A stretch of 8,545 nt of DNA, from assembly GCA_030613605.1 (NCBI GenBank), contig JAUWLO010000082.1:1-8545 (forward strand), read 5' to 3'. This stretch comes from Gammaproteobacteria bacterium (GTDB taxonomy: Bacteria; Pseudomonadota; Gammaproteobacteria; SZUA-152). Both the position numbers and the translations under genes were made by a program. The notes under the pieces were generated by a model. That model saw nothing but the letters and a program-made list of their open reading frames with translations. It was not told the DNA's origin and ran no database searches. Position 1 is the stretch's first letter. Each line of letters starts with the position of its first letter. Shown here piece after piece: positions 1-6,468 of the stretch.

Positions 1-19
1 GCTTTGCAGAAGCCCTGCA

Positions 20-28
20 TGGTATTAT
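20..28 (+). promoter_or_regulatory. Candidate extended -10 promoter element for lolC
   Basis: The sequence TGGTATTAT matches the TGN plus TATAAT extended -10 pattern, with five of six core bases correct. It would start transcription near position 35 and leave a 5' leader of about 45 nt before lolC. The -35 position falls at or beyond the window edge and cannot be judged. This rests on motif matching alone, in a short leader where chance matches are common. Confidence 0.25.
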
Positions 29-80
29 CTGAGCAATTTTAAGTGTGTCATCAATTGCCGCACGCCACTGACAGGATCGC

Positions 81-1334
81 ATGTATAAACCCCTAGAAAT
101 CTTTATTGGACTCCGCTATTTGCGCGCCAAGCGCCGCAATCAGTTCATTTCCTTTATTTCCTTCAGCTCCATGATGGGAGTAGCCCTGGGCGTAACGGCA
201 CTGATTACCGTGCTTTCGGTTATGAATGGCTTCGAGAAGGAAGTGCGGGAGCGCATTTTGGGTATGGCATCGCATATCACGGTCTCCCGTTTTGATGGTC
301 CTATACAAGACTGGCAGCAATTGGGGGAGCAGGTACGAAAGAGTGAGCCGCGGATTGTTGGTCTTGCACCTTACATCCGTAAAGAAGCCATGTTGAGTTT
401 GAACGGTAATGTTAGCGGTGCCTTACTGAGAGGGGTTTCACCCGAGCTGGATCCAGAGGTTTCCGAGGTTTGGCAAAAAATGGTTTATGGCCAGCTTGGT
501 GATCTGCGTCCTGGTGAATTTGGCATTGTTCTGGGTAAAAGTCTGGCGCGTTCAATCGGAGCGATGGTAGGTGACAAGGTCACGGTGGTCACTCCGCAGG
601 CCATCAGCACACCAGCGGGTATTCTGCCACGTTTGAAACGTTTCACGGTGCGCGGTGTGTTTGAAGTGGGTATGCATGAGTACGACAGTGCGCTGGCCTT
701 AATTCATATTGAAGACGCGATGAAGTTGTTTCGCACCGACGGTGGGGTCACAGGCTTACGTCTAAAGCTGGAAGATATGTATCAGGTAGTGCCGGTGCGG
801 ACACAGCTTGAGCAAATATTATCGGCAGGGCGCTACTGGATTACCGACTGGACCCAGCGTCACGCGAATTTGTTCCGCGCGGTAAAAATTGAAAAAACCA
901 TGATGTTTCTCATGCTCTCGCTCATTGTGGCGGTGGCAGCGTTTAATATTGTGTCCACCCTGGTAATGGTGGTGACGGACAAGCAGGCCGATATTGCGAT
1001 ATTACGGACATTGGGCATTACACCACGGTCGGTGATGGCGATTTTTATGGTGCAGGGCACGATTATCGGAGTGGTGGGTGTATTTCTGGGCACAGTGGGT
1101 GGCGTCACCCTGGCGTTGAATATTGATGTGGTAATCCCCTGGCTGGAAGGTGTGCTGGGTGTGCAGTTTATGCCCGCAGATATTTATTACATCAACAAAT
1201 TTCCTTCGGAACTGCATTGGGGTGATGTGGTTAAAATTGTGGTGATCTCGTTTACGCTGAGTGTATTGGCTACGTTTTATCCGGCATGGCGGGCATCTCG
1301 CACCCAGCCAGCAGAGGCACTGCGTTATGAGTGA
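81..1334 (+). CDS. lolC: Lipoprotein-releasing ABC transporter permease, LolC/LolE family
   Basis: This is the inner-membrane permease of the Lol system, which with LolD pulls mature lipoproteins out of the inner membrane and hands them to the periplasmic carrier LolA. The 417-residue length is normal for the family. An N-terminal amphipathic stretch (about 4-20) precedes TM1 (about 24-48). A large periplasmic domain (about 50-270) follows, then three C-terminal TM segments (about 274-298, 321-346 and 383-402). The end YPAWRASRTQPAEALRYE is the classic LolC/E C-terminus. Residues about 171-184 (TPQAISTPAGILPR) look like the LolA-binding hook of LolC, which LolE lacks, so I call it LolC rather than LolE. 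A single-gene LolF-type permease is possible because no second permease gene follows lolD. The ATG is preceded by AGGA at 73-76 with a short 4-nt spacer. Confidence 0.9.
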   Translation: MYKPLEIFIGLRYLRAKRRNQFISFISFSSMMGVALGVTALITVLSVMNGFEKEVRERILGMASHITVSRFDGPIQDWQQLGEQVRKSEPRIVGLAPYIRKEAMLSLNGNVSGALLRGVSPELDPEVSEVWQKMVYGQLGDLRPGEFGIVLGKSLARSIGAMVGDKVTVVTPQAISTPAGILPRLKRFTVRGVFEVGMHEYDSALALIHIEDAMKLFRTDGGVTGLRLKLEDMYQVVPVRTQLEQILSAGRYWITDWTQRHANLFRAVKIEKTMMFLMLSLIVAVAAFNIVSTLVMVVTDKQADIAILRTLGITPRSVMAIFMVQGTIIGVVGVFLGTVGGVTLALNIDVVIPWLEGVLGVQFMPADIYYINKFPSELHWGDVVKIVVISFTLSVLATFYPAWRASRTQPAEALRYE

Positions 1335-1374
1335 CCTGTTATGAATAGCGTTATGAGTGACCTGTTATGAATAG
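1323..1374 (+). repeat. Exact 26-bp tandem duplication across the lolC stop and lolD start
   Basis: Bases 1323-1348 and 1349-1374 are identical and directly adjacent. The period-26 match begins one base earlier, at 1322, and breaks at 1375. Each unit carries the lolC stop context (GAGTGA) followed by CTGTTATGAATAG, so both the ribosome-binding-like GAGTGA and the start ATG exist twice (ATG at 1341 and 1367). The lolC stop lies in copy one. The copy-one ATG reads nine codons and ends at a TGA that overlaps the lolD ATG. Removing one unit would leave lolD starting 6 nt after the lolC stop, so I infer that was the ancestral arrangement. Confidence 0.95.
1341..1370 (+). other. Nine-codon minicistron overlapping the lolD start (translation unproven)
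   Basis: The ATG in the first repeat copy opens a reading frame encoding MNSVMSDLL that stops at TGA 1368-1370. That stop overlaps the lolD ATG at 1367 in an ATGA junction, a common arrangement for translational coupling. The start lies 6 nt after the lolC stop, so a terminating ribosome could reinitiate here and again at lolD. The ORF is a by-product of the 26-bp duplication. No function is claimed for the peptide, and its translation is inferred only from geometry. Confidence 0.35.
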
Positions 1375-2056
1375 TGGTATGAGTAGCGCCGTGCTTAGCT
1401 GTCGTAATGTCAGTAAAACCTTCCAGGAAGGCGATCTCTCCGTCGATGTGTTAAGTGGTGTGAGCCTGGAGATTGGTAAAGGCGAACGGGTGGCCATTGT
1501 GGGTGCTTCCGGTTCCGGCAAAAGTACCTTGCTGCATTTATTGGGTGGGCTGGATGTGCCTACCGAGGGTGAGGTACAGGTAGAAGGTCAGGATTTAAGC
1601 AAGATGGGTGAAGCAGCCAGGGGCCATTTGCGTAACCACAAATTGGGCTTTGTTTACCAGTTTCACCATTTATTGATGGAATTCACCGCGTTGGAGAATG
1701 TCGCCATGCCATTGCTGATTCGCGGCATGTCGGTGGAAGAGGCAAGCCAGGCGGCGACGGAATTGCTGGAAAAAGTGGGTCTGGGGGCGCGGTTACGGCA
1801 TAAGCCCACGGAATTGTCTGGCGGAGAGCGTCAGCGAACGGCCATTGCCCGGGCGTTGATCACTAAACCGGTGTGCGTACTGGCCGATGAGCCGACGGGT
1901 AATCTGGACCACAATACGGCTGAGCAGGTCTACGAGTTGATGTTGCAGCTCAATGCAGAGCTGGATACCAGCATTGTGATGGTGACCCACGATCTGCAAA
2001 TGGCCGGCCGCATGTCCCGCGTGCTGCATCTGGAAGATGGAAAACTGGATGAATAG
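1367..2056 (+). CDS. lolD: Lipoprotein-releasing system ATP-binding protein LolD
   Basis: This is the cytoplasmic ATPase of the Lol complex; it hydrolyses ATP to drive lipoprotein release by the LolC/E permease. All ABC motifs are intact: Walker A GASGSGKST at 46-54, Q-loop Q98 (VYQFHHLLMEFTALENV, typical of LolD), signature LSGGE at 150-154, Walker B VCVLADE at 169-175 with catalytic E175, D-loop following TGNLD, and H-loop H208. The 229-residue length is normal. The start at 1367 sits in the second copy of a tandem repeat, with weak GAGTGA 6 nt upstream. ATG 1379 (MSSAVL) is an alternative that would shorten the protein by four residues. The gene is co-directional with lolC after a 32-nt gap and almost certainly in the same operon. 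No lolE follows; the next gene is on the opposite strand. Confidence 0.95.
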   Translation: MNSGMSSAVLSCRNVSKTFQEGDLSVDVLSGVSLEIGKGERVAIVGASGSGKSTLLHLLGGLDVPTEGEVQVEGQDLSKMGEAARGHLRNHKLGFVYQFHHLLMEFTALENVAMPLLIRGMSVEEASQAATELLEKVGLGARLRHKPTELSGGERQRTAIARALITKPVCVLADEPTGNLDHNTAEQVYELMLQLNAELDTSIVMVTHDLQMAGRMSRVLHLEDGKLDE

Positions 2057-2100
2057 TCAGATTAACAACTACATCAATATCAACAAGTAACAGAAACTAT

Positions 2101-2652
2101 TTAAACTGTTTTATCTTGTTCTGCCGCAAGCCTTTTCAAGCGTCGTTTTTCTTTTCGTTCTTTCCAGCTGCGGCTGACGTGGAAGCGCCAGAATCCTCGA
2201 ATCAACACATTACCCAGAATCGCTGAGACCACCCCGCATATCAGGCAGCCCAGTAAAAACGGTTGCCAGATGATGTCCAGTTCACCTATTAGCCACTCAA
2301 AAGAGGGCTCAAAGGTGAATGGCCGTGCCGGCATGCCCAGTGTCCATGCACCTATTTTGTAGGCAAAATAGAACATTGGTGGCATGGTGAAGGGATTGGT
2401 TACCCAGACCAGTCCGACCGAAATCGGCAGGTTTACACGTGCAACAATGGCGCCAATGGCACCGAGAATCATCTGAAAGGGCACCGGCACCCAGGCCATG
2501 AACAGTCCGACACTAAAAGCGCCAGAGACAGAGCGCCGGTTAAGATGCAGGATGTTGGGGTCGTGAAGCAGCGCACCCAAAAATTTCAGGTGTTTATGGT
2601 TACGGATCGTTTCATGATCCGGCATGTAGCGCTTAATGATACGTCTGGGCAT
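2101..2652 (-). CDS. DUF2062 family membrane protein
   Basis: The product is a 183-residue predicted inner-membrane protein of the DUF2062 family, whose biochemical function is not established. The N-terminus MPRRIIKRYMPDHETIRNH and the core SGAFSVGLFMAWVPVPFQM (about 43-61) and NPFTMPPMFYFAYKIG (about 86-101) are family hallmarks. Hydrophobic segments lie at about 42-70, 76-103 and 131-153. The C-terminal tail (about 156-178) is strongly basic (RSWKERKEKRRLKR) and should lie in the cytoplasm. I chose the ATG at 2650-2652 because family members start with this MPRR motif. The frame stays open upstream to a TTG at 2704-2706, but those 18 extra residues look unconserved. The gene converges on lolD with a 44-bp gap and diverges from comEC. 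The same neighbour relationship occurs in Pseudomonas, to my recollection. Confidence 0.85.
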   Translation of the reverse strand: MPRRIIKRYMPDHETIRNHKHLKFLGALLHDPNILHLNRRSVSGAFSVGLFMAWVPVPFQMILGAIGAIVARVNLPISVGLVWVTNPFTMPPMFYFAYKIGAWTLGMPARPFTFEPSFEWLIGELDIIWQPFLLGCLICGVVSAILGNVLIRGFWRFHVSRSWKERKEKRRLKRLAAEQDKTV

Positions 2653-2790
2653 GGGTTTTCTAATTCTGCCGTTATTTTTTACTGAGCACACAGGTTTGCT
2701 GAACAAATGTGTGAATAGTTAATAGAACTGGTTCTACCTATTGCGGTATGTAGAACACTCATTATCCACTTTTTTTGGAAGTACTGAAAC
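2653..2790. promoter_or_regulatory. Divergent DUF2062/comEC intergenic region with inverted repeats
   Basis: This 138-bp spacer must hold the promoters of both divergent genes. Three related half-sites cluster in it: TAGAAC at 2723-2728, GTTCTA at 2731-2736 and GTAGAAC at 2750-2756. The first pair forms a perfect 6-bp-arm inverted repeat with a 2-nt centre. The second and third form a 7-bp-arm inverted repeat (GTTCTAC/GTAGAAC) with a 12-nt centre. This could be a regulator-binding site or two alternative hairpins. A minus-strand GATAAT (2761-2766) is a possible -10 for DUF2062, and TTGCGG-16-TATCCA (2741-2768) a poor one for comEC. No promoter is convincing. Confidence 0.35.
2777..2781 (+). 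promoter_or_regulatory. Ribosome binding site of comEC
   Basis: GGAAG lies 9 nt upstream of the ATG at 2791, an acceptable Shine-Dalgarno match and spacing that supports this start. Confidence 0.5.
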
Positions 2791-5202
2791 ATGGGTGTTG
2801 TTGCATTGGGTTTTTTAATAGGGGTAGTTGTTTTGCAGCAGCTTCCGTCGTTACCGAGCCTGTGGTTCTCCTTGCTGTTGGTATTAATAACAGTACTACT
2901 ACTCGTGTTGGTTGTAGTGCTTGCCACCCGGTTTCATCCCAGGTGGCGTGTATTGTTGAGTTTTTTGTTGTCTGCGACCGCTGGCTTTTTCTGGGCTTCT
3001 ATCGTTGCTGTTATGTTGCTGGCCGATGGTCTTGATCCAGTGCTGGAAGGTCAGGATGTTGTGGTGGAAGGTGTTGTTGCATCGCTACCGGAAACTCAAA
3101 ATCGTCGGATGCGTTTTGAATTTATGCCTGATTCCTTACGCAGGGACGGTGAAATTCAATCACTACCCGGTAAATTATTGCTTAGCTGGTATCAGCAGCC
3201 CCCTGAAATGAATGTCGGTGAGCGCTGGCGTTTACAGGTACGCTTGAAAAGGCCACACGGCTTTATGAATCCCGGTGGCTTTGACTACGAAGCCTTTTTA
3301 TTCCGGAAAGGGATACGTGCCAAGGGTTATGTGCGTAAAGCGCATGGGGTTAATCAACGACTGGCAAAGGCCTCCGTTTCGTACCCCGTGGATCAGGTTC
3401 GGCAAAATCTGCGAGAAAAACTGGACAAGACCCTGGGTGATCACGAGTTAAAAGGCATTGTGATGGCGCTGGCCATTGGTGACCGGCAACAAATTAACCG
3501 TAGCCAGTGGGAAGTGCTAACCCGCACCGGTACCAGCCACCTGGTGGCTATTTCCGGTTTGCATATTGGGTTGGTGGCGGGTTTTGCCTTTTTTGCAGTG
3601 CGTCGTTTGTGGCGTTTGTCGGCAAAAGCCGTACTGTTTTGGCCTGCGGCGAAGGCCGGTGCTTTGGCGGGGCTGGTGGCGGCGGCCGGTTATGCCATGT
3701 TGGCAGGATTTTCGGTGCCTACGCAACGCGCCCTGGTGATGGTGGCCGTGGTTATGCTGGCAGTGATGTTACAGCGCCGTACCCAGGCCAGTTCTTTGTT
3801 GTCACTGGCACTGTTACTGGTGCTGATGATTGACCCCATGGCGGTGCTGGCACCCGGTTTCTGGCTTTCTTTTTCAGCGGTGGCCATCATTCTTTACGGC
3901 ATGGCGGGTCGTCTGGGCGGTGATATTGGCTGGCGAAAATGGTGGTGGCGCTGGGGCAGGGTGCAATGGCTGGTCACAATAGGCCTGTTTCCGATACTTA
4001 TCCTGTTATTTCAAAAGGCCTCGGTGATTTCCCCATTGGCAAATCTGGTTGCAGTGCCCTGGGTGAGCCTGGTGACGGTGCCGTTAACGCTGTTGGGTAC
4101 GGTTTTCCTGAGTTTGGTGCCTTTTGTGGGTGAATCCCTGCTGGAGTTGGCGCTCTGGAGCACGGATATTTTGTGGTGGCTGTTGCAGGTTCTTAGCAGC
4201 TGGTCATTGGCGCAGTGGATGCAGGCAATGCCCAGTAACTGGGCCTTGGCCGGCGCGGCGCTGGGATTGGCCTGGTTACTGGCGCCCAGAGGCATCCCGA
4301 ATCGCTGGCTGGGCGCGGTCTGGGTATTGCCTGTGGTCTTTAGCGGGTCGGGTGCTATTGCCGATGGCGAAGTCCGTTTTGCGTTACTGGATGTGGGTCA
4401 GGGGCTGGCGGCGGTCGTGAGGACGCAAAACCATGTACTGGTATTTGATACCGGGCCACGCTATTCCAGCGGATTTAATACCGGTGGCGCAGTAATTGCT
4501 CCTTATTTACGGGCAAAGGGAGTGGGGCGCATTGATACGCTAGTGATTAGTCATGGAGATAACGACCATATTGGTGGCGCTAGCGATCTGGCCTCCCAAA
4601 TACCGGTAGAACGTATCCTGAGTAGTGTGCCGGAGAGGCTGGATTCCCTTAAAATAGAGACTCTGGAAGTGACAAACTGTCTGGCCGGGGACCAATGGCA
4701 GTGGGATGGTGTTCAGTTTGAGGTGTTAAACCCATCTTCTGTCGGAGATGCAGCGCCGGGCATGGGAAAAAGTTCCAAAAAAGGCCGCAAGGGCAATAAT
4801 CACTCCTGCGTACTCCGGGTTCAGGCTGGTGATGACAGCGTGTTATTGACTGGCGATATTGAGCGGGGCGCAGAAAGGAATCTGGTGAATTTGTTTGGTG
4901 GAAAGCTGGCATCAAGTATCCTGGTGGTGCCCCATCATGGCAGTAAAACCTCGTCCACCGCGGCCTTTATTGATGCGGTATCTCCCCAAATTGCCCTGTT
5001 TCCGGTTGGATATCGGAATCGCTATGGTTTCCCCAAGGCGCCAGTGGTGAAGCGCTACAAGGTAAGAAATGCGCAATTATTTGATTCTGCCAGCCATGGC
5101 GCTATAGAAATGCAGCTGGGAGGTAAAAACAATGCAGAATTCATCATACAGACCTGGCGTCAAAAGAGTGCGCGGTATTGGCACAATCTGCCGCCGGGCT
5201 GA
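2791..5202 (+). CDS. comEC: DNA internalization channel protein ComEC/Rec2
   Basis: ComEC forms the inner-membrane channel through which single-stranded DNA enters during natural transformation. The 803-residue length is within the family range. The order is: hydrophobic N-terminus (about 1-80), a DUF4131/OB-like domain (about 85-190), the multi-spanning Competence domain (about 220-500) with its signature TGTSHLVAISGLHIG (246-260), and a C-terminal metallo-beta-lactamase domain (about 525-790). That domain has LLDVGQG (532-538), FDTGP (552-556), the metal motif HGDNDH (H588, D590, D592, H593), TGD with D689, and PHHGS (714-718). All metal-ligand positions I can recognise are kept, so the domain is probably an active nuclease. 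A lysine-rich loop (660-668) precedes the NHSCVLRV strand. A Trp/Arg cluster occurs at 381-393. Having comEC alone does not prove competence; type IV pili, ComEA and DprA would also be needed. Confidence 0.93.
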   Translation: MGVVALGFLIGVVVLQQLPSLPSLWFSLLLVLITVLLLVLVVVLATRFHPRWRVLLSFLLSATAGFFWASIVAVMLLADGLDPVLEGQDVVVEGVVASLPETQNRRMRFEFMPDSLRRDGEIQSLPGKLLLSWYQQPPEMNVGERWRLQVRLKRPHGFMNPGGFDYEAFLFRKGIRAKGYVRKAHGVNQRLAKASVSYPVDQVRQNLREKLDKTLGDHELKGIVMALAIGDRQQINRSQWEVLTRTGTSHLVAISGLHIGLVAGFAFFAVRRLWRLSAKAVLFWPAAKAGALAGLVAAAGYAMLAGFSVPTQRALVMVAVVMLAVMLQRRTQASSLLSLALLLVLMIDPMAVLAPGFWLSFSAVAIILYGMAGRLGGDIGWRKWWWRWGRVQWLVTIGLFPILILLFQKASVISPLANLVAVPWVSLVTVPLTLLGTVFLSLVPFVGESLLELALWSTDILWWLLQVLSSWSLAQWMQAMPSNWALAGAALGLAWLLAPRGIPNRWLGAVWVLPVVFSGSGAIADGEVRFALLDVGQGLAAVVRTQNHVLVFDTGPRYSSGFNTGGAVIAPYLRAKGVGRIDTLVISHGDNDHIGGASDLASQIPVERILSSVPERLDSLKIETLEVTNCLAGDQWQWDGVQFEVLNPSSVGDAAPGMGKSSKKGRKGNNHSCVLRVQAGDDSVLLTGDIERGAERNLVNLFGGKLASSILVVPHHGSKTSSTAAFIDAVSPQIALFPVGYRNRYGFPKAPVVKRYKVRNAQLFDSASHGAIEMQLGGKNNAEFIIQTWRQKSARYWHNLPPG

Positions 5203-5249
5203 ATACCTGTCAAAAAGCCCTGAAATATGAGCAATGCCAATGGCTTCCG

Positions 5250-5259
5250 GCCGATCGGC
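5250..5259. repeat. 10-bp perfect palindrome in the comEC-exbB gap
   Basis: GCCGATCGGC reads the same on both strands. It lies 48 bp after the comEC stop. It has no loop and no following T-run, so it is not a terminator; a protein-binding site or chance are both possible. Confidence 0.4.
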
Positions 5260-5276
5260 GTCTCTGCTAAAGTAAC

Positions 5277-5312
5277 GCCTGCATCTGCGGGCATATTTTG
5301 TATGCGCTTTTT
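5277..5312 (+). terminator. Overlapping terminator-like hairpins upstream of exbB
   Basis: The first hairpin pairs GCCTGC (5277-5282) with GCGGGC (5287-5292) around the loop ATCT, with one T-G wobble, and is followed by ATATTTTG. The second pairs GCATA (5291-5295) with TATGC (5301-5305) around TTTTG and is followed, after one GC, by five T's (5308-5312). They share bases 5291-5292, so they compete. Either could terminate comEC transcription or attenuate read-through into exbB. The second stem is short and AT-rich, so strong termination is doubtful. Confidence 0.35.
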
Positions 5313-5331
5313 GTCAATAGAACAACCTTAG

Positions 5332-5337
5332 AAAGGA
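5332..5337 (+). promoter_or_regulatory. Ribosome binding site that fixes the exbB start
   Basis: AAAGGA lies 8 nt before the GTG at 5346, the best Shine-Dalgarno match in the window. It selects this GTG over the in-frame TTG at 5298, which has no ribosome-binding match and sits inside the hairpin region. Confidence 0.7.
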
Positions 5338-5345
5338 TTGCGAAC

Positions 5346-5969
5346 GTGTTTGAAATAGTAAAAGCCGGTGGCGTGTTAATGATCCCGATCATTCTTTGCT
5401 CGATTGTCGCGCTGGCGATTATCGGCGAACGGCTCTGGTCGCTACAACGCAAACGTACCATCCCTAAACACCTGGTGGCACAAATCTGGAAAATGCACTC
5501 CGCTGGACCGCTGACCAGAGAACAGATTAATGAAATACGCACCGGCTCGCCGCTGGGTCGTGTGTTGGCATCCGGTCTCGCCAATGCTCGCAACAGCCGT
5601 GAGGTTATGAAAGAAAGCATAGAAGAAACCGGGCGACATGTTGTGCACGAGTTTGAGCGTTACCTGAATTCCCTGGGCACCATCGCATCTATTACGCCTT
5701 TGTTGGGCTTGCTGGGCACGGTTATTGGCATGATCAAGGTGTTTGCCGTTATTACCTCCCAGGGTGTTGGCAACCCCGCAGTACTGGCAGGTGGTATTTC
5801 AGAAGCGCTGATTACTACGGCTGCGGGTTTGACGGTTGCTATTCCAACACTTATGGCCCACCGTTATTTTCGAGGATTGATTGATCAAATCGTGGTTTAC
5901 ATGGAACAGGAAGCCATCAAAATGGTGGAAGTTATTCATGGCGATCGAGTCTCTGAAGAAAATATTTAG
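5346..5969 (+). CDS. exbB: MotA/TolQ/ExbB-type proton channel protein
   Basis: This is one half of a proton-driven inner-membrane motor; with ExbD it uses the proton gradient to move a periplasm-spanning partner. The 207-residue product starts MFEIVKAGG at a GTG with a good ribosome binding site. It has the family's three membrane segments: about 9-29, 112-134 (TPLLGLLGTVIGMIKVF) and 149-175 (SEALITTAAGLTVAIPTLMAH). The long cytoplasmic loop lies between the first two. T117 and the TTAAG motif at 157-161 match the polar residues that line the channel in the family. It is the short single-domain form, without the extra N-terminal region of enteric ExbB. exbD follows after 3 bp. The partner is unknown, because no tonB or tolA lies nearby. 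TolQ is less likely, since tolR-tolA-tolB do not follow. Confidence 0.9.
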   Translation: MFEIVKAGGVLMIPIILCSIVALAIIGERLWSLQRKRTIPKHLVAQIWKMHSAGPLTREQINEIRTGSPLGRVLASGLANARNSREVMKESIEETGRHVVHEFERYLNSLGTIASITPLLGLLGTVIGMIKVFAVITSQGVGNPAVLAGGISEALITTAAGLTVAIPTLMAHRYFRGLIDQIVVYMEQEAIKMVEVIHGDRVSEENI

Positions 5970-5972
5970 TTT

Positions 5973-6395
5973 ATGAATATCCAGTCTCATCGAAAAGAAC
6001 CACTTGAGGTCAATATCACGCCATTGATTGATGTGGTGTTTCTGCTGCTTATCTTTTTTATGGTTTCCACAACCTTTGAGCGTGAGTCTGAAATCGAAAT
6101 TATTCTGCCTGAAGCTACGGCCACTGCGGAAACGACAGATGAATTTATTTTGCAGGTAACGATAGATGAAGAAGGCACGTACTATATCAATCATCAGCGT
6201 GTGATAAATACCAAACTAGAGACTTTGATGAAGGCGATGAAGTTGGTAGCCGGTGACCGCAAGGATCCGCCCATTGTTTTAAGCGCTGATGCTAAAACGC
6301 CACACCAGTCTGTTGTAACCGTTATGGATGCAGCGCGACGGCTGGGTTTTGTGCATCTCAATTTTGCAACGACTCGAACCGCTGGGGATAATTAA
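5973..6395 (+). CDS. exbD: ExbD/TolR family biopolymer transport protein
   Basis: This is the ExbB partner, anchored by one membrane helix with the rest in the periplasm. The 140-residue product has a short cytoplasmic N-terminus (1-16). A single TM helix (about 17-35, TPLIDVVFLLLIFFMVSTT) carries the essential proton-carrying aspartate as D20. A periplasmic domain (about 40-140) ends in the usual VVTVMDAARRLGFVHLNFAT region. All family hallmarks are present. The ATG lies 3 bp after the exbB TAG. No strong ribosome binding site is seen (GAAGAAA is about 10 nt away), which suggests translation coupled to exbB. The pair sits just upstream of msbA-lpxK, an arrangement I recall from pseudomonads and relatives, but no direct role in lipid A transport is shown. 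Confidence 0.9.
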   Translation: MNIQSHRKEPLEVNITPLIDVVFLLLIFFMVSTTFERESEIEIILPEATATAETTDEFILQVTIDEEGTYYINHQRVINTKLETLMKAMKLVAGDRKDPPIVLSADAKTPHQSVVTVMDAARRLGFVHLNFATTRTAGDN

Positions 6396-6418
6396 TTTCT
6401 TGCAATATCTTCCTCGGT

Positions 6419-6447
6419 TTGCTTTTCATTTACTACCCAAATATCTA
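6419..6447 (+). promoter_or_regulatory. Weak candidate sigma70 promoter for msbA
   Basis: TTGCTT (6419-6424) and TATCTA (6442-6447) are separated by exactly 17 nt inside the 73-bp exbD-msbA gap. Each hexamer matches only three of six consensus bases, so this is weak. The gap is AT-richer than its flanks. If real, it would allow msbA-lpxK expression separate from exbBD. Confidence 0.2.
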
Positions 6448-6468
6448 TAGAGACGCACCACGCTCGTA

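Noticed and set aside
5..19. TGCAG-aagcc-CTGCA inverted repeat in the first bases.
   Set aside because: The stem is only 5 bp, with no T-run and no clear gene end before it; chance is likely.
3..42. Two possible C-terminal ends of an upstream gene: a frame ending in FAEALHGII at TGA 30-32 and one ending at TAA 40-42.
   Set aside because: Only about ten codons are visible in each and neither matches a family I recognise, so no partial gene can be supported.
2057..2100. AACAG...CTGTT pairing in the lolD/DUF2062 convergent gap as a bidirectional terminator.
   Set aside because: The arms are only 5 bp with a 12-nt AT-rich loop, too weak to call.
2653..2706. 18-residue N-terminal extension of the DUF2062 protein from a TTG.
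   Set aside because: The family starts at the MPRR motif encoded from 2652, and the extension has no family-like sequence.
3507..3833. A 108-codon plus-strand frame inside comEC.
   Set aside because: It is a Gly-rich out-of-frame reading of the Competence domain, which is clearly encoded in the main frame.
4011..4295. Minus-strand open frames inside comEC, and similar ones inside lolC, exbB and msbA.
   Set aside because: They lie wholly within well-supported genes and show no recognisable domains or ribosome binding sites, so they are shadows of the coding strand.
5298..5345. 16-residue N-terminal extension of ExbB from a TTG.
   Set aside because: The GTG at 5346 has a strong, well-spaced ribosome binding site and gives the expected MFEIVKAGG start.
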